DNA of 64,000 nt from UTCHB3 sp964371075 (GTDB lineage Bacteria > Bacteroidota > Ignavibacteria > Ignavibacteriales > Ignavibacteriaceae), in NCBI GenBank assembly GCA_964371075.1, contig CAYJKN010000002.1, positions 62,001 through 126,000 on the forward strand, in the 5' to 3' direction. This document shows positions 25,261 through 34,772 of the stretch, piece by piece. Position numbers and translations under genes: made by a program. How positions within the stretch are numbered: the stretch's first letter is position 1; every line of letters begins with the position of its first letter. Under the pieces are notes generated by a model. It saw nothing but the letters and a program-made list of their open reading frames with translations, had not been told where the DNA came from and did no database searches.

Positions 25261-26622
25261 ATGTCTGACTATGTAAAAACTTTCATGTCAGAGTTAAAGG
25301 CAAAAAATCCGGCAGAAGCCGAGTTCCACCAGGCAGTTCAGGAAGTAATTGAATCTCTTGAACTCGTTTTAGAGCGTCATCCCGAATATCGCTCCACAAA
25401 AATAATTGAAAGAATAGTTGAACCTGAAAGAGTAATTATGTTCAGGGTGCCATGGCTTGATGATGAAGGTGAGGTACAGGTAAATCGTGGTTTCAGAATA
25501 GAGATGAATTCAGCTATTGGTCCCTATAAGGGAGGATTAAGATTCCACCCGTCGGTAAATCTTGGAATTCTAAAATTCCTTGCTTTTGAGCAGGTATTTA
25601 AAAACAGCCTTACAACTCTCCCGATGGGAGGGGGAAAAGGAGGTTCTGATTTTGATCCAAAAGGCAAAACCGACAACGAGGTTATGAAATTTTGTCAAAG
25701 TTTCATGACCGAACTTCAACGCCATATTGGTCCCAATACAGATGTACCTGCGGGCGATATAGGAGTTGGAGGTAGAGAAATTGGATTCCTTTTTGGTCAG
25801 TACAAACGGATCAGAAATGAATTTACAGGCGTACTTACAGGTAAAAGTTTAAATTGGGGCGGTTCACTCATTCGTCCCGAAGCAACAGGTTATGGTTGTG
25901 TTTATTTTGCCAGTGAAATGTTAAGAACCCGCAGAGAAACCCTCGACGGGAAGGTATGTCTTGTTTCAGGAAGTGGAAATGTGGCTCAATATACCACCCA
26001 AAAAATCCTTGAACTCGGTGGTAAAGTTGTAACACTCTCCGATTCTGCAGGTTTCATTTATGACGAAAAAGGAATCGATGATGATAAACTGGCATTTGTT
26101 CTTAATCTGAAAAATGTTCGAAGAGGAAGAATATCAGAATATGCCGATAAATATAAAGAAGCTGTTTACACACCATTCTCAGGAACAGAGACCTCCAATC
26201 CACTTTGGAATGTAAAAGCAGATTGTGCCTTCCCTTCAGCAACCCAAAACGAAATAAACGCCATTGACGCACAAAATCTGGTCAATAATGGAGTTTATGT
26301 TGTTGCAGAAGGCGCAAACATGCCAACCACCTACGATGGAGTTCAGATATTCCTGCAAAAAGGAATACTCTACGGACCGGGTAAAGCAGCAAACGCCGGT
26401 GGTGTTGCTGTTTCCGGACTTGAGATGGCACAAAACAGTATGCGTCTTAACTGGACAAGCGAAGAGGTTGACAACAGATTAAGGTTAATCATGCACTCAA
26501 TCCACAGTGCTTGTGTTTCGGCAGCAGACAGGTTTGGCACTCCCGGTAACTATGTAAATGGTGCCAACATTGCAGGCTTCCTCAAGGTGGCTGACGCAAT
26601 GCTCGACCAGGGTGTTGTATAA
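25261..26622 (+). CDS. gdhA: Glutamate dehydrogenase, hexameric NADP-type
   Basis: Interconverts 2-oxoglutarate plus ammonia and glutamate. The 453 residues match E. coli-type GdhA: KGGLRFHPSVNLGILKFL, the catalytic-lysine region LPMGGGKGGSDFDPKGK, FCQSFMTEL, DVPAGDIGVGGREIG and the nucleotide fold VSGSGNVAQYT. The start is the ATG at 25261, directly after GGAGGAAGC; an in-frame ATG at 25186 would add 25 non-family residues. It heads an apparent five-gene run that ends with a second, different glutamate dehydrogenase. Confidence 0.96.
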   Translation: MSDYVKTFMSELKAKNPAEAEFHQAVQEVIESLELVLERHPEYRSTKIIERIVEPERVIMFRVPWLDDEGEVQVNRGFRIEMNSAIGPYKGGLRFHPSVNLGILKFLAFEQVFKNSLTTLPMGGGKGGSDFDPKGKTDNEVMKFCQSFMTELQRHIGPNTDVPAGDIGVGGREIGFLFGQYKRIRNEFTGVLTGKSLNWGGSLIRPEATGYGCVYFASEMLRTRRETLDGKVCLVSGSGNVAQYTTQKILELGGKVVTLSDSAGFIYDEKGIDDDKLAFVLNLKNVRRGRISEYADKYKEAVYTPFSGTETSNPLWNVKADCAFPSATQNEINAIDAQNLVNNGVYVVAEGANMPTTYDGVQIFLQKGILYGPGKAANAGGVAVSGLEMAQNSMRLNWTSEEVDNRLRLIMHSIHSACVSAADRFGTPGNYVNGANIAGFLKVADAMLDQGVV

Positions 26623-26655
26623 CATCATTAAACAAGAATCAAAAATGAAGTGTAA

Positions 26656-29600
26656 ATGACAATTATCGATCCCAACTGGGTAGAACATGGATACGGAACC
26701 CGATTCCAGGGCTTCCAGAATCTGATGAGACAGAGAATTAGAGATATCCTTATAGTATCATCTCTTTACGATCTCTATCTTTTTGAGGAGGATGGAAGAC
26801 TTTATGAACTGATCAGGAACGAGTATCTAAGTTTGCAGTTAAGCCACTCTCCCGAGCTCACCAGAGTTTCGAAGGGTTACGAGGCTATTGCCCTGCTAGA
26901 AGAAAAACACTTTGAGATGGTGATCATTACACTTCATACTGAAGATATCAAACCCGTAAAACTTGCGGGGATGATAAAGGCTATGAATAAGAAGTTCCCG
27001 GGGCTCGATATTTCGATTCCGGTTGTGTTGCTCGCGTTCGATAACCGGGAACTTTCTGAATTGATCCAACACTCCAACATGTCAGTCTTCGACAAAATAT
27101 TTATATGGCAGGGCGATTTTCGTCTGATAATAGGGATAATTAAATATTTTGAAGACCGCCTTAATATGCAACATGATACAAACATGGTTGGCGTGCAATC
27201 CATTTTGGTAATTGAAGACAGTATCAGGGATTATTCAAGTTTTCTCCCTGTGATCTACACTGAGATTATCCAACAATCAAAAAGACTTGTAGCTGAAGGG
27301 ATAAATCTTACTCACAAATTCCTCAGAATGAGAGCCCGTCCTAAAATATTTCTTGCTCAAAATTATGAAGAAGCCTGGGCATTTTTTGATGAATACAAAG
27401 AGTATATTTTGGGAATCATATCAGATATCGATTTTCCAAAAGGGGGCAAAACACTTCCAAGAGCGGGAATAGAATTTGCTGAAGAGGTTAAAAAAGTACA
27501 TTACGATATTGCAATTCTGCTCCAGTCAAGTGAATCAAAATATGAAAAAGATGCACAGGAAATTGGTGCCTCATTTTTAAAAAAGGGTTCACCAACACTT
27601 CTGATTGAACTTCGTGCTTTCCTGAAGGCGTATTTTAGTTTTGGTGATTTTGTTTTTCGTTCTCCCGATGGATCAGAAATAGGCAGAGCTGCGAATCTTT
27701 ATGAAATGGAAATTGCTCTTAAAAGTGCACCCCCTGAAAGTATTAAATATCACGCCGAGAGGAACAACTTTTCAAACTGGTTTAAAGCAAGAACCGAGTT
27801 TTGGCTCTCCGAGCAGTTGCGTTCAGTTAAAGTAACAGATTTTAACTCTCTTGAACAACTGCGAAATCACCTTATAACCTCACTTCGAAACTATAGAAGA
27901 CTAAGGCAACGAGGTATTTTAACCGATTTCCACAAAGATTCTTTTGATACATCCACCAGTTTTGCCAGAATTGGCGGCGGCTCCCTTGGGGGAAAAGCGC
28001 GTGGGCTGGGCTTTTTAAACATCCTGATAAACAATTATGAACTTCACCATCAGTTTGAAGGGACAAGAATCTCTGTTCCTGTTGCGGTGGTAATTGGAAC
28101 TGAAGTATTTGACCAGTTCCTTGATGAAAACGACCTTAGAAGTTTTGCCCTTAACTGTGATAACGATGAAGAAATAAAAGAACGATTCCTCAAGGCAGAG
28201 GTTTTTTCCGAGGAAATAATTGCCAATCTTATGTCGTTTCTTGATCTTATTAAAACACCACTCGCTGTGAGGTCTTCAAGCCTTCTTGAAGACTCACAAT
28301 ATCATCCTTTTGCCGGTGTTTATTCCACAATAATGATCCCAAACAACAATCCCGACCAGTTTTTAAGGTTGAAGGAGCTTGTAAACGCTGTTAAACTTGT
28401 GTTTGCATCCACCTATTTCCAGGAAGCGAAAAACTATATTGCCGCCACCTCCTACAGGCATGAAGAGGAAAAAATGGCGGTTATCGTTCAAAAAATGGTT
28501 GGTACCAATTTTGACGGCAGGTTTTATCCCACTTTTTCAGGAGTTGTAAAGTCATATAATTTTTATCCACTGGCACCACAGGTTTCAGAAGATGGAATTG
28601 TTGCAGTTGCTCTTGGACTTGGGAAATGGGTTGTTGAAGGAGGCGAAACAGTAAGGTTTAGTCCACGCCACCCAAAACGAATAATTCAGTTTCATAATCC
28701 CGATGAAGCATTGAGGACAACTCAAAGGTCGTTTTATGCTCTCGATATGTCAACAAACACACTGTTTACATCCCGGATAGAAGATATTTGCACCAAAAGT
28801 TTTGAAATTGAAACCGCAGAAAAAGACGGTACTCTGCAGTATGTTGCATCAACCTACTCCCACAATAATCATTCAATTTATGATGGAATTTCCCGCGAGG
28901 GGACAAGGCTGATAACCTTTGCCCCCCTGCTTAAAAATAATCTTCTTCCTCTTGCAGCAATTCTTGAGCTTATTGTTGATATGGGCAGATGGGGGATGGG
29001 TACGGAAGTGGAGATTGAGTTCGCAGTCAATCTGAATGTTGAAAGAGGGAAAAACAAAGAATTTTATATCCTCCAGATGAGGCCGATGGTTGTAAACACG
29101 GAAACTGAAAAAATAAACCCTGAAAAACATCCCAAATCGGACCTGATTTGCCGCAGTGATGAAGTATTGGGAAATGGAATTATCGATAATATCCGTGACA
29201 TCATCTATATCGATTCGGAAGAATTTGATCGCTCCAAAAGCAGAGTGGTTGCCGGAGCAATTGGTTATTTTAATTCAAAACTTATCAAAGATCAGGCACC
29301 TTATCTGCTTGTAGGTCCCGGAAGGTGGGGATCATTGGATCAGTGGCTGGGGATCCCCGTAACCTGGGCGAAAATCTCTGGCGCAGCAGCAATTATTGAG
29401 AATCAATTTAAAGATATAAAGGTTCTGCCCTCACAAGGCTCCCATTTCTTCCACAACCTTACCTCATTTGCAATCGCCTACTTTACAGTTGGAAACGGAA
29501 TCAGTGACAGTTTCCTTGATGGTGAATGGCTCAACTCACTTCCTGTCGAAGAGCAAAGAGAAGGGGTAAAACATATTCGCTTAAATAACGATATCGTAAT

Positions 29601-29664
29601 TAAGATGAATGCAACTCAAAAAGTCGGGATTATCCTAAAACCGACAATCGAGGAGGAAAAATGA
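26656..29664 (+). CDS. Receiver-like plus PPDK/PEP-synthase N-terminal ATP-grasp domain protein
   Basis: A 1002-residue multidomain protein. Residues about 20-170 and 180-330 each resemble response-regulator receiver folds (ILIVSSLYDLYLFEEDG; ILVIEDSIRDYSSF with IISDIDFPKGG), and about 440-835 form a PPDK_N-type ATP-grasp (GGGSLGGKARGLGFL, TPLAVRSSSLLEDSQ, ending FYILQMRPMV). The swivelling phosphohistidine domain and PEP-binding barrel of PEP synthase are missing; instead the C-terminus has GPGRWGSLDQWLGIPVTW and SQGSHFFHNLTS. It is therefore unlikely to be a PEP synthase. It overlaps the next gene by 4 bp and lies between two glutamate dehydrogenases, hinting at a phosphotransfer or regulatory role in nitrogen metabolism (inference). 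Confidence 0.85.
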   Translation: MTIIDPNWVEHGYGTRFQGFQNLMRQRIRDILIVSSLYDLYLFEEDGRLYELIRNEYLSLQLSHSPELTRVSKGYEAIALLEEKHFEMVIITLHTEDIKPVKLAGMIKAMNKKFPGLDISIPVVLLAFDNRELSELIQHSNMSVFDKIFIWQGDFRLIIGIIKYFEDRLNMQHDTNMVGVQSILVIEDSIRDYSSFLPVIYTEIIQQSKRLVAEGINLTHKFLRMRARPKIFLAQNYEEAWAFFDEYKEYILGIISDIDFPKGGKTLPRAGIEFAEEVKKVHYDIAILLQSSESKYEKDAQEIGASFLKKGSPTLLIELRAFLKAYFSFGDFVFRSPDGSEIGRAANLYEMEIALKSAPPESIKYHAERNNFSNWFKARTEFWLSEQLRSVKVTDFNSLEQLRNHLITSLRNYRRLRQRGILTDFHKDSFDTSTSFARIGGGSLGGKARGLGFLNILINNYELHHQFEGTRISVPVAVVIGTEVFDQFLDENDLRSFALNCDNDEEIKERFLKAEVFSEEIIANLMSFLDLIKTPLAVRSSSLLEDSQYHPFAGVYSTIMIPNNNPDQFLRLKELVNAVKLVFASTYFQEAKNYIAATSYRHEEEKMAVIVQKMVGTNFDGRFYPTFSGVVKSYNFYPLAPQVSEDGIVAVALGLGKWVVEGGETVRFSPRHPKRIIQFHNPDEALRTTQRSFYALDMSTNTLFTSRIEDICTKSFEIETAEKDGTLQYVASTYSHNNHSIYDGISREGTRLITFAPLLKNNLLPLAAILELIVDMGRWGMGTEVEIEFAVNLNVERGKNKEFYILQMRPMVVNTETEKINPEKHPKSDLICRSDEVLGNGIIDNIRDIIYIDSEEFDRSKSRVVAGAIGYFNSKLIKDQAPYLLVGPGRWGSLDQWLGIPVTWAKISGAAAIIENQFKDIKVLPSQGSHFFHNLTSFAIAYFTVGNGISDSFLDGEWLNSLPVEEQREGVKHIRLNNDIVIKMNATQKVGIILKPTIEEEK

Positions 29665-29852
29665 AAGATAATATCGAAAAAAAAGGAGAGGTGTTTGAGG
29701 TTTGCCCGCATTGCAACGCCCGTCTTACAAGTTGGGAGCAAGTGCTCCTCAAGGTTGACAGAGCACTTATTTGCAAAAAATGCTGGTACAAGATTATTCT
29801 TCCACCTGAAAACCCACTCGAACCGTTAGTTGATGAGGAATTAAAAAAATGA
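29661..29852 (+). CDS. Small zinc-ribbon protein
   Basis: 63 residues with two CxxC knuckles, CPHC at 15-18 and CKKC at 38-41, a typical four-cysteine zinc ribbon. It overlaps both neighbours by 4 bp (ATGA at each end), so it is tightly coupled to the ATP-grasp protein upstream and glutamate dehydrogenase downstream. An accessory or regulatory subunit is possible; no specific function can be assigned. Confidence 0.82.
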   Translation: MKDNIEKKGEVFEVCPHCNARLTSWEQVLLKVDRALICKKCWYKIILPPENPLEPLVDEELKK

Positions 29853-31093
29853 AAACATATAATTCGTTTGATGTTGCCAAACAGCAGGTCTATGAGGCTG
29901 CAAAAATTTTACATCTTGATGATGCAACCACCGAATTTCTTACAAAACCTCAAAGAGAGTTTGCTTTCACCATGCCTGTCCGACTCGATTCAGGGAAAGT
30001 GGCTGTTTATGAAGGTTACAGAATTCAGTATAACACAGCCCGCGGACCCGCAAAAGGGGGAATAAGATTCCATCCCGACGAAACCGTGGATGTAATTCGT
30101 GCTCTTGCTTGTTGGATGACCTGGAAAACAGCAGTGGTTGACCTCCCCCTTGGCGGGGGGAAAGGTGGAGTTATTTGCAACCCAAAAGATCTTTCCGACA
30201 GAGAACTTGAAGCTGTATCCCGTGGATATATCAGAGCTGCTGCCGACTTTATCGGTACTGAAAAAGACATTCCAGCTCCCGATGTTTATACAAATCCACA
30301 GACCATGGCGTGGATGATGGATGAATACGAAACTATTGTAAGGAAACATTCATCGGGCATTCTCACCGACAAACCGCTGCAAATTGGTGGATCGGAAGGT
30401 AGAAGAGACGCCACATCAAGAGGTGGAGTCATAGCCGTAAGGGAGGCGTGTAAACACTACCACATTAAACCCGAAAAATTTTCGGTTCAGGGATTTGGAA
30501 ATGCGGGACAGAGGTGTGCCCTGCTCCATAAGGAAATTCTTGGAACAGGAGATTTGATTGCTGTTTCAGACTCAAAAATTGGACTTTATAATCCAAAAGG
30601 GATAGATGTATCAAAACTTGTAACACACAAGTTAACCACAGGAAGTCTCGCCGGTTTTAGGGGAGCTGAAGAGATTGATCGTGACAGGGTTCTCGAAATC
30701 GAAACCGATATTCTTTATCCCGCAGCACTCGAAAACTCGATAAATGATAAAAACTCCGATCGAATTAAAGCCAGAATCATCTCGGAACTTGCCAATGGAC
30801 CCACAACTCCAAACGCTGACCTTATCCTTTTTGAAAAAGGGGTGAAGGTAATCCCCGACATTCTTGCCAGTTCCGGCGGAGTGATTGTATCCTATTTTGA
30901 GATGGTACAGGATTCATCCTCTTTCTTTTGGGATGAAGAGGGAGTTAACAGAGGGCTCGATCTGAAGATATCAAAAGGTTTCCGCTCCGTATTTAATGCA
31001 TTGGAAGAAAACAGAATCCATTCCCGGCTTGCTGCGATGGTTGTAGGTGTTGCACGCGTTGCCGAAGCATGTAAAATTCGTGGATGGGTTTAG
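29849..31093 (+). CDS. Glu/Leu/Phe/Val-type glutamate dehydrogenase (second, distinct)
   Basis: 414 residues of the shorter GDH subfamily (Bacillus RocG/GudB and archaeal-like): YEGYRIQYNTARGPAKGGIRFHP, catalytic-lysine region LPLGGGKGGVICNPK, KDIPAPDVYTNPQTMAWMMDEY, the Rossmann motif VQGFGNAGQR and NGPTTPNAD. It differs clearly from the gdhA product at 25261 (insert pattern, substrate loop), so it is not a recent duplicate. Coenzyme and direction cannot be read with confidence; a catabolic NAD-type enzyme is plausible. Start overlaps the zinc-ribbon stop by 4 bp. Confidence 0.93.
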   Translation: MKTYNSFDVAKQQVYEAAKILHLDDATTEFLTKPQREFAFTMPVRLDSGKVAVYEGYRIQYNTARGPAKGGIRFHPDETVDVIRALACWMTWKTAVVDLPLGGGKGGVICNPKDLSDRELEAVSRGYIRAAADFIGTEKDIPAPDVYTNPQTMAWMMDEYETIVRKHSSGILTDKPLQIGGSEGRRDATSRGGVIAVREACKHYHIKPEKFSVQGFGNAGQRCALLHKEILGTGDLIAVSDSKIGLYNPKGIDVSKLVTHKLTTGSLAGFRGAEEIDRDRVLEIETDILYPAALENSINDKNSDRIKARIISELANGPTTPNADLILFEKGVKVIPDILASSGGVIVSYFEMVQDSSSFFWDEEGVNRGLDLKISKGFRSVFNALEENRIHSRLAAMVVGVARVAEACKIRGWV

Positions 31094-31104
31094 AGGAGGT
31101 AGTT

Positions 31105-31689
31105 ATGAAAAACAGATTTTTGTTTAAAGTCGTGATTTTTATTCTCCTGATTTTTTCTGTTACTATATCTGCTCAGGTGAAAGAGCTAAAAGCCGGTCCC
31201 ACCCAATATAAGGGAGGGAATCCCGATTTTTACATTTTCCCCGGTAGGGCTGCGCTTATTGTTTATTCCTCCCTGAATAATCTCTATTTTGAATGCACAA
31301 CCGATTCAATTATTGGTCCCGTGTATGAAGTGGAAGAGAAGAGATATACATTACTTTTTAACACTCACCCACAGGTAATTGAAGTTAAGTGCCCCGGTTA
31401 TAATTCGGCAATTATCACCACCCCCGCACTTCAGCCCTCCGATGTTGTGCCCTACTCTGTGGAACCAAAACTTGGCGAAAATGATCCTGGGATGATAACC
31501 GTACAATTTACAGTCACCCCAACCGATGCCGATTTTTTCGTCGATTTTAAAAAAGTTGACTTCTCCAAACCCGTTAAACTCAGCCCGGGAAATCACAAAA
31601 TAAAGATCGTTAAAGAGGGTCACCCAACCTTTAAACAGGAAATCTTTATTGATGAATCTCATTATCAGTTTGTTTTTAGGCTGGAATAG
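31105..31689 (+). CDS. Secreted PEGA-like domain protein
   Basis: 194 residues with a signal peptide (hydrophobic stretch at about 5-20, ending ISAQ) and a C-terminal PEGA-like beta-sandwich (VTPTDADFFVDFKKVDFSKP, LSPGNHKIKIVKEGH). I chose the ATG at 31105, which has a near-ideal GAGGAGGT upstream; an earlier in-frame ATG at 31084 would overlap the GDH gene by 10 bp and precede the signal peptide. It is the last gene of the gdh run but its exported location suggests an unrelated role. Confidence 0.78.
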   Translation: MKNRFLFKVVIFILLIFSVTISAQVKELKAGPTQYKGGNPDFYIFPGRAALIVYSSLNNLYFECTTDSIIGPVYEVEEKRYTLLFNTHPQVIEVKCPGYNSAIITTPALQPSDVVPYSVEPKLGENDPGMITVQFTVTPTDADFFVDFKKVDFSKPVKLSPGNHKIKIVKEGHPTFKQEIFIDESHYQFVFRLE

Positions 31690-31999
31690 AATTATATAAT
31701 AAAAATTTCAGGCTGATTTATCCATCCTCATGGGGTTGATGCCCCATGCTATTGGTTTAAATTACCGGGAATGACAAACCAATAGTCCCGATTCAATCAA
31801 ACATCCGTGTAATCTGTGAAAATCCGTGTAATCCGCGTAACTATCCTCCCCCTCCCCCCACCAAAACTGAACCATATAAACTAAAATACTGTTACAACAT
31901 GTATTAACACAAAATATTGCCGTTTGTTTATTTATCTTTGTAAATTGAACAATTTATTCTGACCTTAAAAATCACAATTTTTAGATTTCCCGGAAAAAA
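31690..31999. other. 310-bp intergenic region with hairpin and repeat fragments
   Basis: Contains the hairpin CATGGGG/CCCCATG (31729-31748), a tandem 9-10-bp repeat of AATCCGTGT/AATCCGCGT type (about 31803-31843) and a TATCTTTG promoter-like element at 31933-31940 about 60 bp before the ABC gene. The block ends CCGCGTAACTATC, the same 13 bases seen at about 41185-41197. Confidence 0.55.
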
Positions 32000-33745
32000 A
32001 TGAAAAACCTCAGGACATTAAAGAAATATTTCCTTCGCTATAAAACAGCGCTTATAACTGGAATATTCTTCATAATAGTCTCCAACGCGTTCACAGTTTA
32101 TGTGCCAATCATAATAAAAGACTCCCTTAACGATCTTCAACAAGGGATAGCAGAAAATAAACTTGTTGAGTATGCCCTCCTTATTGTTGGTTCAACACTT
32201 ATGGCAGGGATATTCAGATTTATGATAAGGCAGACGATAATTGTAATTTCCCGGAAGATAGAATATGATCTCAGGCAGGATTTTTGGGAATATATCCAAC
32301 ATCTTTCACTCCGTTTTTTCCAGAACAACTCAACCGGAAACATAATGGCGCATGCCACCAACGACATAAGCGCCGTAAGGATGTTTATTGGTCCGGCAGT
32401 TATGTATTCCATTGACACAGGGGTTAGAATAATTATTGTGATCTCGATTATGTCGATGATCAGTTGGGAAGTGACCTTGTGGAGTTTAATTCCTCTCCCG
32501 TTTCTCTCATTTTTAGTATATGTTGTTGGGAAAAAAGTCCACAAACGGTTTACGCTGATACAGGAAAAATTTGCTGATCTTACAACCAAAGCTCAGGAAA
32601 ACTTCTCCGGAATCAGGGTTATTAAATCTTATGTTGCAGAAGAGAGAGAAGTTGCCGAATTTGACAGATTAAGCCGTGAATACCTGGCGAGAAATATGAA
32701 ACTTGTGAAAATACAGGCGCTTTTTCAGCCGACTCTTTTTCTCATCACGGGAATGTCTATTATCATCGCAATTTGGGCGGGTGGAACCGCCGTTATTAAC
32801 AAAACTTTGATGATAGGTGATGTTACCGCTTTAATAATGTATCTCGGAATTTTAATCTGGCCCATGATCGCATTTGGATGGGTAATAAATATAATCCAGC
32901 AGGCGGAAGCGAGTATGGCACGACTTAACAAATTGTGGTCGGAAGAACTCGAAATTGCAGATGTTGGGGAGGAAAAAAGTCGGGTTAACGAGGTTAAAGG
33001 AGAAGTTGAGTTCAGGAATGTTTCATTCAAATATGGCGAAAATCTGCCGTTTGTACTTCAAAATCTCAACCTGAAAATCCCTGCAGGACATTCACTTGCA
33101 ATTATGGGGAACACAGGGAGTGGAAAAACCACTATGATAAATTTGATTCCACGCCTGTTTGATGCCACCGAAGGTGAAGTGCTTATCGATGGAGTGAATA
33201 TTAAAGATATTTCTCTTAAAACGGTAAGAAGATCAATAGGATTTGTGCCTCAGGAAGCTTTTCTTTTTTCAGAAACGATAAAAAACAATATTTGTTACGG
33301 CAAAGCGGATGCAACTGAATCGGAAATTATGCAAAGAGCGGAAATTGCACAATTTTCAAAGGATGTTTTGGAGTTTCCGGAAGGATTTGATACGGTTGTT
33401 GGTGAAAGAGGAATCACACTTTCGGGTGGACAAAAACAGAGGGCATCACTTACACGGGCTCTTATGACAGACCCAGAAATCCTGATTCTTGACGACTCTT
33501 TTTCTGCTGTTGATACCCACACCGAAGAGGATATCCTCCAGGGTTTAAGAGGATTTATGAAAAACAGAACAACTCTGATGGTCAGTCACAGAGTTTCAAC
33601 TGTGAAAGATGCCGATAAAATTGTAATTCTTGACAAAGGGATGATAGCCGAAGAGGGAACTCACGATGAACTCATCAAACTTAACGGTTTGTATGCAGGA
33701 ATCTATAACAGACAACTGCTTGAACAGGAAATCGAAGAAATTTAA
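32000..33745 (+). CDS. ABC exporter half-transporter, degenerate-site subunit (BmrC/TM287-like)
   Basis: 581 residues: six-helix exporter domain (about 1-310) fused to a nucleotide-binding domain. Walker A is GNTGSGKTT and the signature LSGGQ is canonical, but Walker B reads ILILDDSFSAVD: Asp replaces the catalytic Glu. That substitution marks the degenerate-site subunit of heterodimeric exporters such as BmrCD and TM287/288. The partner with the complementary change lies at 34773. 11 bp separate it from the dehydrogenase gene. Substrate unknown: drug, lipid or peptide. Confidence 0.92.
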   Translation: MKNLRTLKKYFLRYKTALITGIFFIIVSNAFTVYVPIIIKDSLNDLQQGIAENKLVEYALLIVGSTLMAGIFRFMIRQTIIVISRKIEYDLRQDFWEYIQHLSLRFFQNNSTGNIMAHATNDISAVRMFIGPAVMYSIDTGVRIIIVISIMSMISWEVTLWSLIPLPFLSFLVYVVGKKVHKRFTLIQEKFADLTTKAQENFSGIRVIKSYVAEEREVAEFDRLSREYLARNMKLVKIQALFQPTLFLITGMSIIIAIWAGGTAVINKTLMIGDVTALIMYLGILIWPMIAFGWVINIIQQAEASMARLNKLWSEELEIADVGEEKSRVNEVKGEVEFRNVSFKYGENLPFVLQNLNLKIPAGHSLAIMGNTGSGKTTMINLIPRLFDATEGEVLIDGVNIKDISLKTVRRSIGFVPQEAFLFSETIKNNICYGKADATESEIMQRAEIAQFSKDVLEFPEGFDTVVGERGITLSGGQKQRASLTRALMTDPEILILDDSFSAVDTHTEEDILQGLRGFMKNRTTLMVSHRVSTVKDADKIVILDKGMIAEEGTHDELIKLNGLYAGIYNRQLLEQEIEEI

Positions 33746-33756
33746 GGAGTTATATC

Positions 33757-34767
33757 ATGGATTTAAAAAAAATAGTGTTTTTTGAAACAGACGGTGATGA
33801 GAAAAAATTTCTTAAAAAGAGATTCAACAAAGATTTTCAACTTGAATTTCATAAAGAGCCCCTTGGAATTAACAATTATGAACTTGCCAAAGACGCAGAT
33901 GTAGTCTCGGTGTTTATTTATTCAAAACTTTCCGAAGTGGTCCTGCAAAGTCTTCCTTCATTAAAGTTGATTGCAACAAGGAGTACGGGATTTAACCACA
34001 TCAACCTTGATGCTGCATTAAAACGAGGTGTTTCGGTTTGTAATGTCCCTTATTATGGCGAAAACACAGTTGCGGAACATACTTTTGCTCTTATTCTTGC
34101 TCTTTCAAGAAATCTGCACAGAGCTTATGTACGCTCAATACAGGGCAATTTTTCGATTGAAGGATTACGCGGATTTGATCTTAAAGACAAAACCATCGGG
34201 ATCATTGGAGCCGGAAGTATCGGAACCCATGTTATTAAGATGGCAAAAGGGTTTGGGATGAAAATCCTTGTATTTGATCCTGTGAGAAATCACATTTTTC
34301 AAGAAATACTCGAGTTTAAGTATGCCACACTTGAAGAGTTGTTGGCAAATTCTGATATTATCTCACTCCATTGCCCATACAATGAAAACACACATTATCT
34401 TTTGAACATGGATAACATTAACACCGTAAAAAAAGGTGCCGTGTTTATAAATACCGCAAGAGCGGGACTGATAGAACCTTCGGCGCTTTATCATGCAATC
34501 GATTCAGGAATTTTCAGCGGAGCAGGTCTTGATGTTTTTGAAGGGGAAGAACTGGCTTCCGATGAAAATCAAATGTTGTCAAAAAATGTGGCGCCCGAAC
34601 AGATGGAGGCTATCTTAAAAAGGAACATCCTGCTTAGAAGGGAAAATGTGATCATAACACCACACATCGCTTTTGATTCTGCTGAAGCAGTGGAAAGAAT
34701 CCTTGAGACAACTACTCTAAATATTAACAGCTTTTTCAGAAGCGAAAATTATTACAAGGTTATTTAA
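33757..34767 (+). CDS. D-isomer-specific 2-hydroxyacid dehydrogenase (D-lactate dehydrogenase-like)
   Basis: 336-residue NAD-dependent dehydrogenase. It has STGFNHINLDAALKRG, NVPYYGENTVAEHTFALILAL, the Rossmann motif IGIIGAGSIGTHV at about 150-162, the catalytic-Arg region INTARAGLIEPSAL, GLDVFEGE, and the catalytic His in NVIITPHIAFDS. The NYGENTVAEH-type motif places it near D-lactate dehydrogenases. It sits between two ABC exporter halves with gaps of 11 and 5 bp, so it is co-transcribed with them; a metabolic link is unknown. Confidence 0.9.
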   Translation: MDLKKIVFFETDGDEKKFLKKRFNKDFQLEFHKEPLGINNYELAKDADVVSVFIYSKLSEVVLQSLPSLKLIATRSTGFNHINLDAALKRGVSVCNVPYYGENTVAEHTFALILALSRNLHRAYVRSIQGNFSIEGLRGFDLKDKTIGIIGAGSIGTHVIKMAKGFGMKILVFDPVRNHIFQEILEFKYATLEELLANSDIISLHCPYNENTHYLLNMDNINTVKKGAVFINTARAGLIEPSALYHAIDSGIFSGAGLDVFEGEELASDENQMLSKNVAPEQMEAILKRNILLRRENVIITPHIAFDSAEAVERILETTTLNINSFFRSENYYKVI

Positions 34768-34772
34768 TTAAA

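Noticed and set aside
26656..29664. Phosphoenolpyruvate synthase
   Set aside because: Only the ATP-grasp domain is present; the phosphohistidine swivel domain and PEP-binding barrel are absent.
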